From Limnohabitans sp. Rim8 (GTDB lineage: Bacteria > Pseudomonadota > Gammaproteobacteria > Burkholderiales > Burkholderiaceae_C), in the NCBI RefSeq assembly GCF_945869175.1, contig NZ_CAMBNZ010000002.1:1-64000 (forward strand): a stretch of DNA of 64,000 bases, written 5' to 3'. Shown here in pieces: positions 19,179 to 29,467 of the stretch (the first letter of the stretch is position 1; each line of letters begins with the position of its first letter). Made by a program: the position numbers and the translations under genes. The notes beneath the pieces were generated by a model. That model did no database searches. It was given only the letters and a program-made list of their open reading frames with translations, and was not told the origin of the DNA.

Positions 19179-19774
19179 CGTGCTCCCTGCGCTTGCTGCG
19201 CGATTTTTTCAAGTTCCAGCAGTTCTTTTTCTTCGTCTGACATGGTGTCTTCAGAGGACAGGGGGTCTTCGCCCGTACCGGTCAAGTAAGAAAGACGCTT
19301 GATCAACTCGGAAACACCTTGCAACATCAGCAAGCCAAAACCCAGGGGCACCAAGGCGTACACCGGCCAGCGGATCAGACCGCCCGCGTTAGAAGACATT
19401 TCACCGGAGTTGAAGGCCTGCACAAACAAAGGCCAGGACAGGTAAATGCACAAGAAACAAAACGGGAACAGGGCCAACAAGATGCCACCCACATCGATCC
19501 AATTGCGGGCACGCGCCGTCAACATGGTCGAAATAAAGTCAATGCGCACATGGGCGTTTTTGAGGAAGCCGTAGCCGGCACCCAACAAGAACACGGCGGC
19601 AAACAGGTACCACTGGATTTCCAGCAGGCCGTTGGAGCTGACATTGAAGGCTTTGCGGACAATGGCATTGCCAGCGCTGACAAGGGTCACAATCAAAATC
19701 AGCCAGGTGGTGAATTTACCCACCCCCTTGTTCAAACGGTCAATGCCGCTTGATAGTTGCAATAAAGATGACAT
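19175..19774 (-). CDS. TRAP transporter small permease (DctQ-like)
   Basis: Small multi-TM protein, EIQWYLFAAVFLLGAGYGFLKNAHVRIDF motif; ATG at 19774 preferred. Confidence 0.87.
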   Translation of the reverse strand: MSSLLQLSSGIDRLNKGVGKFTTWLILIVTLVSAGNAIVRKAFNVSSNGLLEIQWYLFAAVFLLGAGYGFLKNAHVRIDFISTMLTARARNWIDVGGILLALFPFCFLCIYLSWPLFVQAFNSGEMSSNAGGLIRWPVYALVPLGFGLLMLQGVSELIKRLSYLTGTGEDPLSSEDTMSDEEKELLELEKIAQQAQGAR

Positions 19775-19902
19775 CTGAACTCCAAAAAACTTGCGCGATT
19801 GTAAGTCTGTGTTGGCGGGTTCCGGGATCAAGCCCCAAAAACTAAAGTTGATATATTTGATGCTCGGCATGAATGCCGTTCAAACGGCCCAACCGGCACC
19901 GA

Positions 19903-21027
19903 TCAAGCGGCCGCGCCGTGCCTTGAAGACCTGAATTGCCACCAAGGGAGCATGCTGCGCAAAGACTGCACCTGACCGGTCTGGGGTGTCGGACTGTACC
20001 CGCCCAGACCCTGCAGCCTGGCTTGCCAGGTCGCACTGGCCAACAAGCGACGCAGCTGCACGACGGGTGGGGTGTCGAGTGCCGAGGCCAAGCACACCAG
20101 CCAATAATGCTCTTGGTGCAGGGGCACAAAATCAAGGCCATGGGCATGGGCGGCGTGGGCGATGCCCAGACCCGCATCGGCCTGACCCGCCGCGATGCGC
20201 GCGGCCACAGCTGAATGGGAGTTTTCTTCTTGCCCATAGCCCTGTAGAGCCGAGGCCAGCAGGCCTCTTTCCTCCAAACACTGGTCCAGCAATAAACGGG
20301 TGCCGGTTCCACTGCTGCGGTTCACAAAGCGCAAACCCGCTTGGAACAGATCGACCCAGTCCTGCAAGCCCAGGGGGTTCCCTTTGGCGACCATCAGCCC
20401 CTGCGATCGCTTGGCAAAACCGATCAATTTGTGCTGACCCGTTTTGAGCAAGGGCTTGTAAGTGCGTGCAACCAAGGACTCGGCGTCGGGTTGCCAAGGC
20501 GCATGAAAGCCGGCCACATGGCATCGCCCCTCGTTCAAGGCGCGAATCGCGTCCACACTGCCACAAAACCTCAAGTCCAAGTGCAAAGCTGTGGCTGCGG
20601 CCTCTTCGCGCAGCAAGTCCATGGCCGCGTCATGGCTAGCAAAGACCGGCAGGGCCAAGTGGGCAGGGTCAAATGCCACCGCAAATGTTTTTTCAAGGTC
20701 GGCATGCAGTGCGCTAATTTGGGGCAGTAACCGAGCCTGCGCTTGACGCTCTGCCCAAAGCAACTTGTCGGCAAACCCGGTGAGCCTGGCTGCCTTGCCC
20801 TTTTCCCAAAGGATTAAGGGCTGGCCCAGCCGCTGCTCCCAGCGCTTGAGCTCACCCCAAACATGGCGGTAAGACAAGCCCAAAGACTTGGCGGCACCCC
20901 CGATCGAGCCGGCATCGCGCACCGCTTGCAACAAGTCCATCAGCGGGTTGCGCAGCGGACTTTGGCGGTTGCGCACAGGTTCAGCGCCTATGGGTGCCCA
21001 TTGATAAGAAAACTCGATGTGTTGCAT
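19903..21027 (-). CDS. ModE-like HTH fused to PBP-like substrate-binding domain (cytoplasmic one-component regulator)
   Basis: N-terminus LLQAVRDAGSIGGAAKSLGLSYRHVWGELKRWEQRLGQPLI resembles a ModE HTH; C-terminus resembles a PBP-like domain (FVNRSSGTGTRLLLDQCL, EENSHSAVAARIAAGQADAGLGIAHAA); no signal peptide. Confidence 0.82.
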   Translation of the reverse strand: MQHIEFSYQWAPIGAEPVRNRQSPLRNPLMDLLQAVRDAGSIGGAAKSLGLSYRHVWGELKRWEQRLGQPLILWEKGKAARLTGFADKLLWAERQAQARLLPQISALHADLEKTFAVAFDPAHLALPVFASHDAAMDLLREEAAATALHLDLRFCGSVDAIRALNEGRCHVAGFHAPWQPDAESLVARTYKPLLKTGQHKLIGFAKRSQGLMVAKGNPLGLQDWVDLFQAGLRFVNRSSGTGTRLLLDQCLEERGLLASALQGYGQEENSHSAVAARIAAGQADAGLGIAHAAHAHGLDFVPLHQEHYWLVCLASALDTPPVVQLRRLLASATWQARLQGLGGYSPTPQTGQVQSLRSMLPWWQFRSSRHGAAA

Positions 21028-21071
21028 GGAGTCGAGTTTGCACGACGACTTGGTGAAAGGGACAAGTTCAT

Positions 21072-21098
21072 GAAAAAAGGCCCCGAGGGGCCTCTTTG
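21072..21098 (-). terminator. Rho-independent terminator downstream of TRAP dctP
   Basis: Minus strand AGAGGCCCC-TC-GGGGCCTTTTTT. Confidence 0.8.
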
Positions 21099-21117
21099 AA
21101 TCGATCGCGCCAGACGC

Positions 21118-22197
21118 TTACAGCTTGGCCGATTGCATGTAGCGATCGAATGTGGCTTCCGTGAAACGGAACCACTGGTTCTGGTCCTTGCGGAAAGCAG
21201 CGTAGTCGTCGTAGATTTTTTTCCAGTTGGGGTTGGTCTCGCGCAGCTCTTCGTACAGGCCCATGGACTGCTTGAAAGCCTCATCCATCACCACCTTGGG
21301 GAAAGGCAAGAGCTTGACGCCACCGGCCACCAAACGCTTGAGCGCCGCAGGGTTGCGATTGTCGTATTTGGCTTGCATGTTGACGTGAGCGTAAGAAGCA
21401 GCCGCTTCCACGATGGCCTTGTTCTCTGCCGACAGGCTGTTGAAAGCCGCCTTGTTGATGAAGAAGTCCAGCTGTGCGCCGCCTTCCCAGAAACCTGGGT
21501 AGTAGTAGTTTTTGGCAACTTTTTGGAAGCCGAGCTTCTCGTCGTCGTAAGGACCGACCCACTCAACGGCGTCAATCGTGCCTTTTTCAAGGGCTTGGTA
21601 AATCTCGCCACCGGGGATGTTCTGGGGCACAGCGCCCATGCGGGTCATGACCTTGCCAGCGAAACCGCCGACGCGGAACTTCAGGCCCTTGATGTCGGCC
21701 ATGGTCTTGATTTCCTTGCGGAACCAGCCACCCATTTGGGCGCCTGTGTTACCACCAGGGAAGTTCACGATGTTGTACTTGTCGTAGAACTCGCGGAACA
21801 GCTTCATGCCGTTGCCGTCATAGAACCACGAGGTCAACTGGCGGCTGTTCAGGCCAAACGGAATGGCTGTACCCAAGGCAAAGGTGTCGTCCTTGCCAAA
21901 AAAGTAGTAAGGGGCTGTGTGGGCGATTTCGACGGTGCCTTGCTGCACGCCGTCCACCACACCAAAAGCGGGCATCAACTCGCCAGCAGCGTGGGTAGTG
22001 ACCACAAATTTGCCACCCGACATGGCATTGACTTGGGCCGCGAACACATCGGCGGAGCCGAAAATGGTGTCCAAGGCTTTGGGGAAGCTGGAAGCGAGAC
22101 GCCAGCGAATGGCGGCCTGTGCGTGAACTGCTGGTGCAGCACCAGCAGCCAAAACGCCAGCAATACCGGCGTTTTTGATTACGGAACGACGATCCAT
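21118..22197 (-). CDS. TRAP transporter substrate-binding protein (DctP-like)
   Basis: MDRRSVIKNAGIAGVLAAGAAPAVHAQ leader, then ASSFPKALDTIFGSADVFA, LKFRVGGFAGKVMTRMGAVPQNIPGGEIYQALEKGTIDAVEWVGPYDDEKLGF. Confidence 0.92.
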   Translation of the reverse strand: MDRRSVIKNAGIAGVLAAGAAPAVHAQAAIRWRLASSFPKALDTIFGSADVFAAQVNAMSGGKFVVTTHAAGELMPAFGVVDGVQQGTVEIAHTAPYYFFGKDDTFALGTAIPFGLNSRQLTSWFYDGNGMKLFREFYDKYNIVNFPGGNTGAQMGGWFRKEIKTMADIKGLKFRVGGFAGKVMTRMGAVPQNIPGGEIYQALEKGTIDAVEWVGPYDDEKLGFQKVAKNYYYPGFWEGGAQLDFFINKAAFNSLSAENKAIVEAAASYAHVNMQAKYDNRNPAALKRLVAGGVKLLPFPKVVMDEAFKQSMGLYEELRETNPNWKKIYDDYAAFRKDQNQWFRFTEATFDRYMQSAKL

Positions 22198-22350
22198 AGA
22201 GGACTCCTGTTGATAGTGAAAGACACACCCGAGACTGTGGGGCATTGACTCTTGGGTCAATGTGTATTGTATGAAGTTGAAACACACCCACTCACAAGGG
22301 TTTACCCTTTTTGCGGATTCAAACGACAGATTTTGGGGCGGTACGGAAGG

Positions 22351-24228
22351 TCAAAAAGCGATGTGGGCGTGACCTTGGTCGTCAGTTGGCCAACGGCGGG
22401 TGATGGCATTCGTGATGCCCACAGCGTCCAGCCCCTGCAAAGCCAGCAATTTGGCCGGGTCGCCGTGCTCGATGAACACATCCGGCAAACCCAAGTGCAA
22501 CACTGGGCGGATGATCTGCAGTTGCTGCAAGGCCTCTGCCACCGCGCTGCCTGCGCCGCCCATGATGCAGCCCTCCTCCACCGTGACCAAGCGCTCGTGG
22601 GTTTGGGCAATTTGGGCCAACAAGTCCACATCGAGCGGCTTGACCCAGCGCATGTTGACCACCGTGGCATTGAGTTTTTCTGCGGCTTCCAGGGCCGGGG
22701 CCAGCAAGGTGCCAAAGGCCAAAATGGCCAATTTTTCACCTTCACGGCGCACATCGCCTTTGCCAAATGGCAAGGGCTCCAAGTCCCTTCCCGGTAACGC
22801 GCCCACGCCCGCGCCGCGAGGGTAGCGCACCACCACCGGGTGGTTTTGCGCATAGGCGGTGCTGAGCAACTGGCGGCATTCGCGTTCATCGGCCGGACAA
22901 GCCAGGCTCATGTTGGGGATACAGCGCACGTAAGCGATGTCGTAAGCGCCCGCGTGGGTGGCCCCGTCGGCCCCCACCAAGCCTGCGCGGTCCAAGGCAA
23001 ACACCACCGGCAGGTTTTGCAGCGCCACATCGTGGATCAGTTGGTCGTAGCCGCGTTGCAAAAAAGTGGAATAAATGGCCACCACGGGCTTGAGCCCTTC
23101 ACAGGCCATGCCGGCGGCAAAGGTGACCGCGTGTTGCTCGGCAATGCCCACATCGTAATAACGCTTGGGGAAGCGTTGATGGAACGCCACCATGCCCGAG
23201 CCCTCGCGCATGGCCGGAGTGATGCCCACCAAACGCAGGTCTTTCTCGGCCATGTCGCACAACCACTGACCAAAGACTTGTGTGAAGGTGGTTTTGGCCG
23301 GGTTGGCCGCAGGCACCAGGCCCACAGTCGGGTCAAACTTACCCGGGCCGTGGTAGGCCACCGGATCGGCCTCCGCTTTGTCGTAGCCCTGGCCTTTTTT
23401 GGTAACCACATGCAAAAACTGCGGCCCCTCCAAATGCTTGATGTTCTCCAGCGTCGGAATCAGCGAATCCAGATCGTGCCCATCGATGGGGCCGATGTAA
23501 TTGAACCCAAATTTTTCAAACAAGGTCGCAGGCACCACCATGCCTTTGGCGTGTTCTTCCAGGCGTTTGGCCAGCTCGAACAGGGGCGGGGCATTTTTCA
23601 GCACGTTCTTACCCACATTTTTGGCTGCCGAGTAAAAGCGCCCGCTCATCAGTTGCGCCAGATACCGGTTCAAAGCACCCACTGGTGGGCTGATGGACAT
23701 GTCGTTGTCGTTCAGAATCACCAACAACTTGCATTCTTCAACACCCGCGTTGTTCAGGGCCTCAAAGGCCATGCCGGCTGTCATGGCGCCATCGCCAATC
23801 ACGGCAATGGCGTGGCGCGACTCACCTTTTTGACGGGCCGCCACGGCCATGCCTAAAGCGGCCGAAATGCTGGTGGAAGAATGGGCTGTGCCAAAGGTGT
23901 CGTATTCGCTCTCGTCCCGGCGCGGAAAGCCCGACAAACCTTCGAACTGCCGTAGCGTGGGCATGCGCTCGCGTCGACCGGTCAAAATCTTGTGCGGGTA
24001 AGTCTGATGGCCCACGTCCCAGACGATGCGGTCCTCAGGGGTGTTGAACACATAGTGCAAAGCCACCGTCAACTCCACCGTGCCCAGATTGGAGCTCAGG
24101 TGACCGCCGGTTTTGGACACGTTGTCCAGCACACATTGACGCAACTCATCGGCCAAACCAGGCAAATCGGTACGGGCTAAGCGTCGCAGGTCAGCAGGTG
24201 AATCGATCTTTTCAAGTAGTGCGGTCAT
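22351..24228 (-). CDS. dxs: 1-deoxy-D-xylulose-5-phosphate synthase
   Basis: [51 protein letters not shown], full-length DXS. Confidence 0.97.
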   Translation of the reverse strand: MTALLEKIDSPADLRRLARTDLPGLADELRQCVLDNVSKTGGHLSSNLGTVELTVALHYVFNTPEDRIVWDVGHQTYPHKILTGRRERMPTLRQFEGLSGFPRRDESEYDTFGTAHSSTSISAALGMAVAARQKGESRHAIAVIGDGAMTAGMAFEALNNAGVEECKLLVILNDNDMSISPPVGALNRYLAQLMSGRFYSAAKNVGKNVLKNAPPLFELAKRLEEHAKGMVVPATLFEKFGFNYIGPIDGHDLDSLIPTLENIKHLEGPQFLHVVTKKGQGYDKAEADPVAYHGPGKFDPTVGLVPAANPAKTTFTQVFGQWLCDMAEKDLRLVGITPAMREGSGMVAFHQRFPKRYYDVGIAEQHAVTFAAGMACEGLKPVVAIYSTFLQRGYDQLIHDVALQNLPVVFALDRAGLVGADGATHAGAYDIAYVRCIPNMSLACPADERECRQLLSTAYAQNHPVVVRYPRGAGVGALPGRDLEPLPFGKGDVRREGEKLAILAFGTLLAPALEAAEKLNATVVNMRWVKPLDVDLLAQIAQTHERLVTVEEGCIMGGAGSAVAEALQQLQIIRPVLHLGLPDVFIEHGDPAKLLALQGLDAVGITNAITRRWPTDDQGHAHIAF

Positions 24229-24231
24229 AAA

Positions 24232-25137
24232 TCAGTTGTTTCTTTGTACCACCATCACAGCCAAGCCACGCAGGGCAGCCAAACGGTCATCGCTCAAGCC
24301 AGTGTCTTCCAAGGCCTGCATGGCATCCGCAGCCAAGGCATCAGCGTAGGCTTTGGCGGCCTCCAATCCCATCAGCGCCACATAGGTGGGCTTGTCAGCG
24401 GCCTCGTCTTTGCCAGCGGTCTTGCCCAGTGTGGCCGAATCGGCCGTCACATCCAGCACGTCGTCGACCACCTGGAAGGCCAAACCGAGCGATTCGCCAA
24501 AGCGGGCCAAAGCGTTTTGAACGCCTGCGGACACTTGGGGCACGCATGCCACACCCATCTGCACACTGCACAAGAGCAAAGCGCCTGTTTTGAGTCGGTG
24601 CATCTGGCGCAACTGCGCTTCATTCAAACGCAAACCCACGCTGGCCAAATCGATCGCCTGACCGCCCGCCATGCCTTGGTAACCCGAAGCCCGGGCCAAC
24701 AAGGCCACGCAGGAAGCCTGTATGGCTGGGGCCACGCTGTCGTCTTGCGGGGTGAGCATTTCAAAAGCCAGGGTTTGCAAAGCGTCGCCGGCGAGCAAGG
24801 CCTGGGCTTGGCCAAATTGAACATGCACCGTGGGTTTTCCACGCCGCAGCACGTCGTTGTCCATGCACGGCATGTCGTCGTGCACCAGCGAGTAAGCATG
24901 GATCAACTCGATCGCACAGGCAGCATTCAAAGCAGCAACACCGTTGGGTTCATGCCCCACGGCCTGCGCGCTGGCCAACACGAGCAGAGGCCGCAAACGC
25001 TTGCCACCATCCAGCACCGCGTAGCGCATGGCCTCGCCCAAGCCAGCCGCCGAATGGGCCTGGATTCCATCAGACAAAGCAGCCTCAACTCGGTCCAGAT
25101 GCCACTGCATCCAAGCTTTCAGGTCAAAAGCACTCAC
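24232..25137 (-). CDS. ispA: Polyprenyl synthetase / farnesyl diphosphate synthase
   Basis: [22 protein letters not shown] and VVDDVLD Asp-rich motifs; GTG start at 25137 overlaps the xseB stop. Confidence 0.93.
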   Translation of the reverse strand: MSAFDLKAWMQWHLDRVEAALSDGIQAHSAAGLGEAMRYAVLDGGKRLRPLLVLASAQAVGHEPNGVAALNAACAIELIHAYSLVHDDMPCMDNDVLRRGKPTVHVQFGQAQALLAGDALQTLAFEMLTPQDDSVAPAIQASCVALLARASGYQGMAGGQAIDLASVGLRLNEAQLRQMHRLKTGALLLCSVQMGVACVPQVSAGVQNALARFGESLGLAFQVVDDVLDVTADSATLGKTAGKDEAADKPTYVALMGLEAAKAYADALAADAMQALEDTGLSDDRLAALRGLAVMVVQRNN

Positions 25138-25388
25138 GCTCCGCTCCACGGTTTGAGTTGACCGCCATCCAGCACCTGGATCTGGTCTTCCACGGCTTTG
25201 AGCTTGTCTCGGCAAAAGGCCAGCAAGGTCGCGCCACGCTGGTAGCCGCTGAGCAGCTGGTCCAAGGGCATTTGGCCCGACTCCAGTTGGCCCACCAACA
25301 ATTCCAGCTCAGACAAAGCCGCCTCATAGTTGACAGGCAAAAACGCATCGGTCGCGTCAGCGTGGTCAGTTTTGGCAGCCTTGGACAT
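25134..25388 (-). CDS. xseB: Exodeoxyribonuclease VII small subunit
   Basis: [53 protein letters not shown]. Confidence 0.93.
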   Translation of the reverse strand: MSKAAKTDHADATDAFLPVNYEAALSELELLVGQLESGQMPLDQLLSGYQRGATLLAFCRDKLKAVEDQIQVLDGGQLKPWSGA

Positions 25389-25644
25389 GAGATTTTCCGC
25401 AAAAACACCAATTTTAGGCTTTATGCCTTGACTCGGCTGACCCAGCCACCATGAGGCCTTTGCGAATCATAAGGGACGGTTTTTTACCCGCTGCTTCGCC
25501 TCGAGGCGCCGGTTCGCAGGGCCTGCGGGTTAGAATCGCGCCTCATCGGCAGTCTTTCCCCTGTCATTTTTTTGTGTTGTTTTCTTCGAATTCCGCACTA
25601 TTTTCCTGCCCCTTCATAGGGGGAGTCTCTAGGTCAGGTCACCC

Positions 25645-26772
25645 ATGTCTGATTTAAGTCTTCAACTGCAGCAGGCCGCAAGCCAACTACCAGTTTCCAC
25701 TTATTTCGATGAAGCGCTTTTTCAGCGCGAATTGAACACGCTCTTCCGGCAAGGACCACGCTATGTGGGCCATCAGTTGGCTGTGCCCAACCCGGGCGAT
25801 TATTTTGCCTTGCCCCACGAAGCCGAAGGACGTGCCCTGGTGCGCAACGCCCAAGGTGGGGTCGAGCTCATCTCCAACGTTTGCAGGCACCGCCAAGCGG
25901 TCATGCTCAATGGCCGAGGCAACCTGAACACGCAGCAAAAAGGCAGCGCGGGTGGCAACATCGTTTGCCCCCTGCACCGCTGGACCTATTCGCCCGATGG
26001 TGCGCTGCTGGGCGCCCCGCATTTCGCGCAAGACCCCTGCCTGAACTTGAACAACTACAAGCTCCAGGAGTGGAACGGCCTGCTTTTTGAAGACAACGGC
26101 CGCGACATTGCAGGCGATCTGGCGGACATGGGCCCCCGATCAGAGCTGGATTTCACGGGTTACGCCCTGGACCGGGTGGAACTGCACGAGTGCAACTACA
26201 ACTGGAAAACCTTCATCGAGGTGTACCTCGAGGACTACCACGTCGGCCCTTTCCACCCCGGTCTGGGGCAATTTGTGACCTGCGATGACCTGAGCTGGGA
26301 GTTCAAAGAGCACTACTCGGTGCAAACCGTGGGGGTGTCGGGGGGCTTTGACAAGCCCGGCTCAGACACTTACAAAAAGTGGCATGAAGTGCTGCTCAAA
26401 TACCGCAAGGGCCAGTTGCCTGAACGCGGCGCGATCTGGTTGACGTATTACCCGCACATCATGGTCGAGTGGTACCCCCATGTTCTGACCGTGTCCACAT
26501 TGCACCCGATCAGCCCGAACAAAACCCTGAACAGGGTCGAGTTCTATTACCCCGAAGAAATCGTGGCCTTCGAGCGCGAATTTGTCGAAGCCCAACAGGC
26601 TGCCTACATGGAGACCTGCACCGAAGACGACGAAATTGCCGAACGCATGGATGCAGGCCGCAAAGCGCTGCTGGCTCGCGGCGACAACGAAGTCGGCCCT
26701 TACCAAAGCCCGATGGAAGATGGCATGCAGCACTTTCATGAGTGGTACCGCCGCCAATTGAGCGCCACCTGA
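25645..26772 (+). CDS. Aromatic ring-hydroxylating oxygenase alpha subunit (Rieske)
   Basis: Rieske CRHRQAVML...CPLHRWTYSPDGALLG; EVYLEDYHVGPFHP iron-ligand region. Confidence 0.92.
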   Translation: MSDLSLQLQQAASQLPVSTYFDEALFQRELNTLFRQGPRYVGHQLAVPNPGDYFALPHEAEGRALVRNAQGGVELISNVCRHRQAVMLNGRGNLNTQQKGSAGGNIVCPLHRWTYSPDGALLGAPHFAQDPCLNLNNYKLQEWNGLLFEDNGRDIAGDLADMGPRSELDFTGYALDRVELHECNYNWKTFIEVYLEDYHVGPFHPGLGQFVTCDDLSWEFKEHYSVQTVGVSGGFDKPGSDTYKKWHEVLLKYRKGQLPERGAIWLTYYPHIMVEWYPHVLTVSTLHPISPNKTLNRVEFYYPEEIVAFEREFVEAQQAAYMETCTEDDEIAERMDAGRKALLARGDNEVGPYQSPMEDGMQHFHEWYRRQLSAT

Positions 26773-26785
26773 ACCGAAGGCAACC

Positions 26786-27673
26786 ATGCAAGCCTCCTGG
26801 ATGATCCTGGCATCCTTGTTTTTCTCCATGATGGGGGTTTGCATCAAATACGCATCGGTCCACTTCCACACTTCTGAGCTGGTTTTTTTCCGGGGTCTGA
26901 TCGGCGTGGTGTTCATGGCCAGCCTCTGCCGGTTAAAAGGTGTGACTTTGCGAACGCATATTCCCATGATGCATGTCTGGCGCTCGGTGGTGGGCGTCAC
27001 TTCGCTGGCCGCCTGGTTTTATGCCATTGCCCACCTGCCTCTGGCCACCGCCATAACGCTCAATTACATGAGCGGCATCTGGGTGGCGGTTTTTCTGGTG
27101 GGTGGCACCCTGGTCATGGGCAAACTGCAAGACGCGACCCGACAAGGGCCCATCGTGCTGACGGTGATCGCAGGTTTTGGCGGTGTCATTTTGTTGCTGC
27201 GCCCCACCATCGAACAAGACCAATTGTTTGCCGGCATCGTCGGCCTGCTGTCGGGCCTGATCGCGGCTTTGGCTTACATGCAGGTGGCTGCTTTGGGACG
27301 TCTGAACGAGCCCGAAGCACGCACTGTCTTTTATTTTTCTGTCGGCACCGCCGTGGTGGGCGCCGCGTTGATGATGGTCAAGGGCATGAGTCCTTGGGTT
27401 TGGCCCAGCGTGCTGTGGTTGCTGCCCATTGGCGTGCTGGCCGCGCTGGGCCAGTTGTGCATGACCAACGCCTACAGCCGGGGCTCAACCTTGGTCGTGG
27501 CGAACCTGCAGTATTCGGGCATCGTCTTTGGTGCATTGTTCAGCCTGATCCTGTTTGGCGACCAGATCCCACTTATGGGCTGGTTGGGCATGGCCCTCAT
27601 CATGGCCAGCGGCATCGCCTCGACCGTGCTGCGCAACCGTACACTGCCCAGTGCCCCTGCTGAAGAACACTGA
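26786..27673 (+). CDS. DMT family transporter (EamA)
   Basis: Ten-TM pattern, FFRGLIGVVFMASL, C-terminal EamA half. Confidence 0.88.
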   Translation: MQASWMILASLFFSMMGVCIKYASVHFHTSELVFFRGLIGVVFMASLCRLKGVTLRTHIPMMHVWRSVVGVTSLAAWFYAIAHLPLATAITLNYMSGIWVAVFLVGGTLVMGKLQDATRQGPIVLTVIAGFGGVILLLRPTIEQDQLFAGIVGLLSGLIAALAYMQVAALGRLNEPEARTVFYFSVGTAVVGAALMMVKGMSPWVWPSVLWLLPIGVLAALGQLCMTNAYSRGSTLVVANLQYSGIVFGALFSLILFGDQIPLMGWLGMALIMASGIASTVLRNRTLPSAPAEEH

Positions 27674-27689
27674 ACCTTGGAGACACGCC

Positions 27690-28547
27690 ATGTACCCCCT
27701 GCTGATCGATGCCCCCCAATTGAAAACCTTGCAACACCTGGGCACCCCCTGCGCTGTGTTTGACTGCAGTTTTGATCTGATGAAACCTGAGTTGGCGGGC
27801 GGGTTGTTTACAGCCGAGCGCATCGCTGGCGCACTTCCTGCCGACTTGGACAAAAACCTGAGCACACACGAGGCGGGCCTGGCTGTGAATGGTGGTCGCC
27901 ACCCTTTGCCGCAGCGCGAAGCCGTGGCCCGGTGGCTGGGCAGTCTGGGTGTGCACAACGGCATGCAGATCGTGGTGTATGACCGAAACAAAAGCCAGTA
28001 CTGCGGTCGTTTGTGGTGGATGCTCAAATGGTTGGGGCACGAGGCCGTGGCCGTGCTCGACGGCGGCTTGCAAGCCTGGAAAGACGCAGGTGGAAGCACC
28101 GACTCGGGCCCCTTCACGCGCCCTGAGCCTGCGCAATTCGAACTGAAAGCACCGCTGCGCCAGCTGGTGCTCACCAAAATGGTTGCAGCCCACTTGGGTC
28201 AGCCCGCACAAACCGTGGTCGATGCCCGCGCCGGAGCCCGTTACCGGGGCGAAGTGGAACCGCTGGACCCCGTGGCGGGGCACATTCCTGGCGCTTTGAA
28301 CCGGCCATTCACCGACAATTTCACCGAAGACGGTCGATTCAAAAGCCCGCAACAGCTCAAAGCGGAATGGACCGAAGTGCTCGCGGGCCGCCCGGCCAGC
28401 AGTGTGGTGCACCACTGCGGCAGTGGCGTGACCGCCGTGCCCAATGTGTTGGCAATGGAGTTGGCCGGTTTCGGCCCCACCGCTTTGTATGCCGGCAGCT
28501 GGAGTGAATGGTGCCGTACCCCCGGCTTGCCATGCGCCAAGGGTTAA
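27690..28547 (+). CDS. Sulfurtransferase, tandem rhodanese (thiosulfate/3-mercaptopyruvate type)
   Basis: VVYDRNKSQYCGRLWWMLKWLGH, VVDARAGARYRGEVEP, catalytic HHCGSGVTA. Confidence 0.92.
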   Translation: MYPLLIDAPQLKTLQHLGTPCAVFDCSFDLMKPELAGGLFTAERIAGALPADLDKNLSTHEAGLAVNGGRHPLPQREAVARWLGSLGVHNGMQIVVYDRNKSQYCGRLWWMLKWLGHEAVAVLDGGLQAWKDAGGSTDSGPFTRPEPAQFELKAPLRQLVLTKMVAAHLGQPAQTVVDARAGARYRGEVEPLDPVAGHIPGALNRPFTDNFTEDGRFKSPQQLKAEWTEVLAGRPASSVVHHCGSGVTAVPNVLAMELAGFGPTALYAGSWSEWCRTPGLPCAKG

Positions 28548-28558
28548 AGCCCCTCAAC

Positions 28559-29374
28559 TCAGTGGCTGTGACCTGCCAAGGCGCTGATCACGACCACCAT
28601 GCCCATGCCAGCACCCAGCCAAAAAATTTGGGATGCGGTTTCTCGGGCAGACAAACGTTTTTGCAGCTGCGGTATCAAGTCTGCCAAAGCCACATAGACA
28701 AAACTGCTGCTGGCCACAACCAGGAAAAATGGCAACAAGTCTTGTAAAGCATCGACCAGCACATAGCCCACCGCCCCACCTAAAGCGGTGATGGCCCCGG
28801 CCATCGACACCTTGACGATCGCCGCACGGCGACTGCTGCTGCCTTGGCGTAAAACAGCCAGATCGCCCATGTGGTGAGGCACTTCGTGCGCCAAGACCGC
28901 CAGCGAAGCAATCACCCCCAAACGCATGTCGGCCATGAAGGCCGAGGCGATCAGGATGCCATCGCCAAAACAATGCACACTGTCGCCTGCCAAAATCGCC
29001 CATTGCCCACGGGACGGCTCACTGGGGTCAACGCCATGGGTGGCGTGCTCGTGGCCATGGTGATTATGGTGATCATGGGGGCCATGGTCGTGTCCGTGTT
29101 CATGGCCGTGGTGCCAAAGTTCTGCCTTGTCGAGCAAGAAAAAGAACACCAGACCCATCAAAAGTGTCAAAAACAACTGTTGTGCACCGACTTCACTTTC
29201 AAAGGCCTCGGGCAACAAATGCAAAAACGATGTGGCCATCAAGGCCCCTGCGGCCAAGCTCAGCATGTGCTGTGTGTATCGGCTCAAGATGCCAAAACTC
29301 AGCCAGGCCGCCAACCAAACGCTGCCAATGCCCGCCACCAAGGTGCCCACCAAAATCGCCAAAAAAGTCATCAT
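28559..29374 (-). CDS. ZIP family metal transporter with His-rich loop
   Basis: HGHEHGHDHGPHDHHNHHGHEHATHG loop; HEVPHHMGDLAVL motif. Confidence 0.9.
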   Translation of the reverse strand: MMTFLAILVGTLVAGIGSVWLAAWLSFGILSRYTQHMLSLAAGALMATSFLHLLPEAFESEVGAQQLFLTLLMGLVFFFLLDKAELWHHGHEHGHDHGPHDHHNHHGHEHATHGVDPSEPSRGQWAILAGDSVHCFGDGILIASAFMADMRLGVIASLAVLAHEVPHHMGDLAVLRQGSSSRRAAIVKVSMAGAITALGGAVGYVLVDALQDLLPFFLVVASSSFVYVALADLIPQLQKRLSARETASQIFWLGAGMGMVVVISALAGHSH

Positions 29375-29402
29375 GTTTCCCGGAGTGCCCTGCACCCCAA
29401 AA

Positions 29403-29428
29403 CAAACCGCCCCGAAGGGCGGTTTTAA
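29403..29428 (-). terminator. Rho-independent terminator downstream of dienelactone hydrolase gene
   Basis: ACCGCCC/GGGCGGT stem flanked by A and T runs. Confidence 0.65.
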
Positions 29429-29467
29429 GTTCTTACGTCCCAAAGGACGGTCAATGCATCCCCATCA

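Noticed and set aside
25480-25540. tRNA-like or structured RNA between xseB and the Rieske gene
   Set aside because: Contains CGCCTCGAGGCG and ACCCGC/GCGGGT pairings but no cloverleaf; only a weak imperfect hairpin, so no RNA gene is called.
29260-29330. Short tandem repeat suspicion around the ZIP His-rich region
   Set aside because: His-rich repeats encode the normal variable metal-binding loop of ZIP transporters; nothing extra seen.
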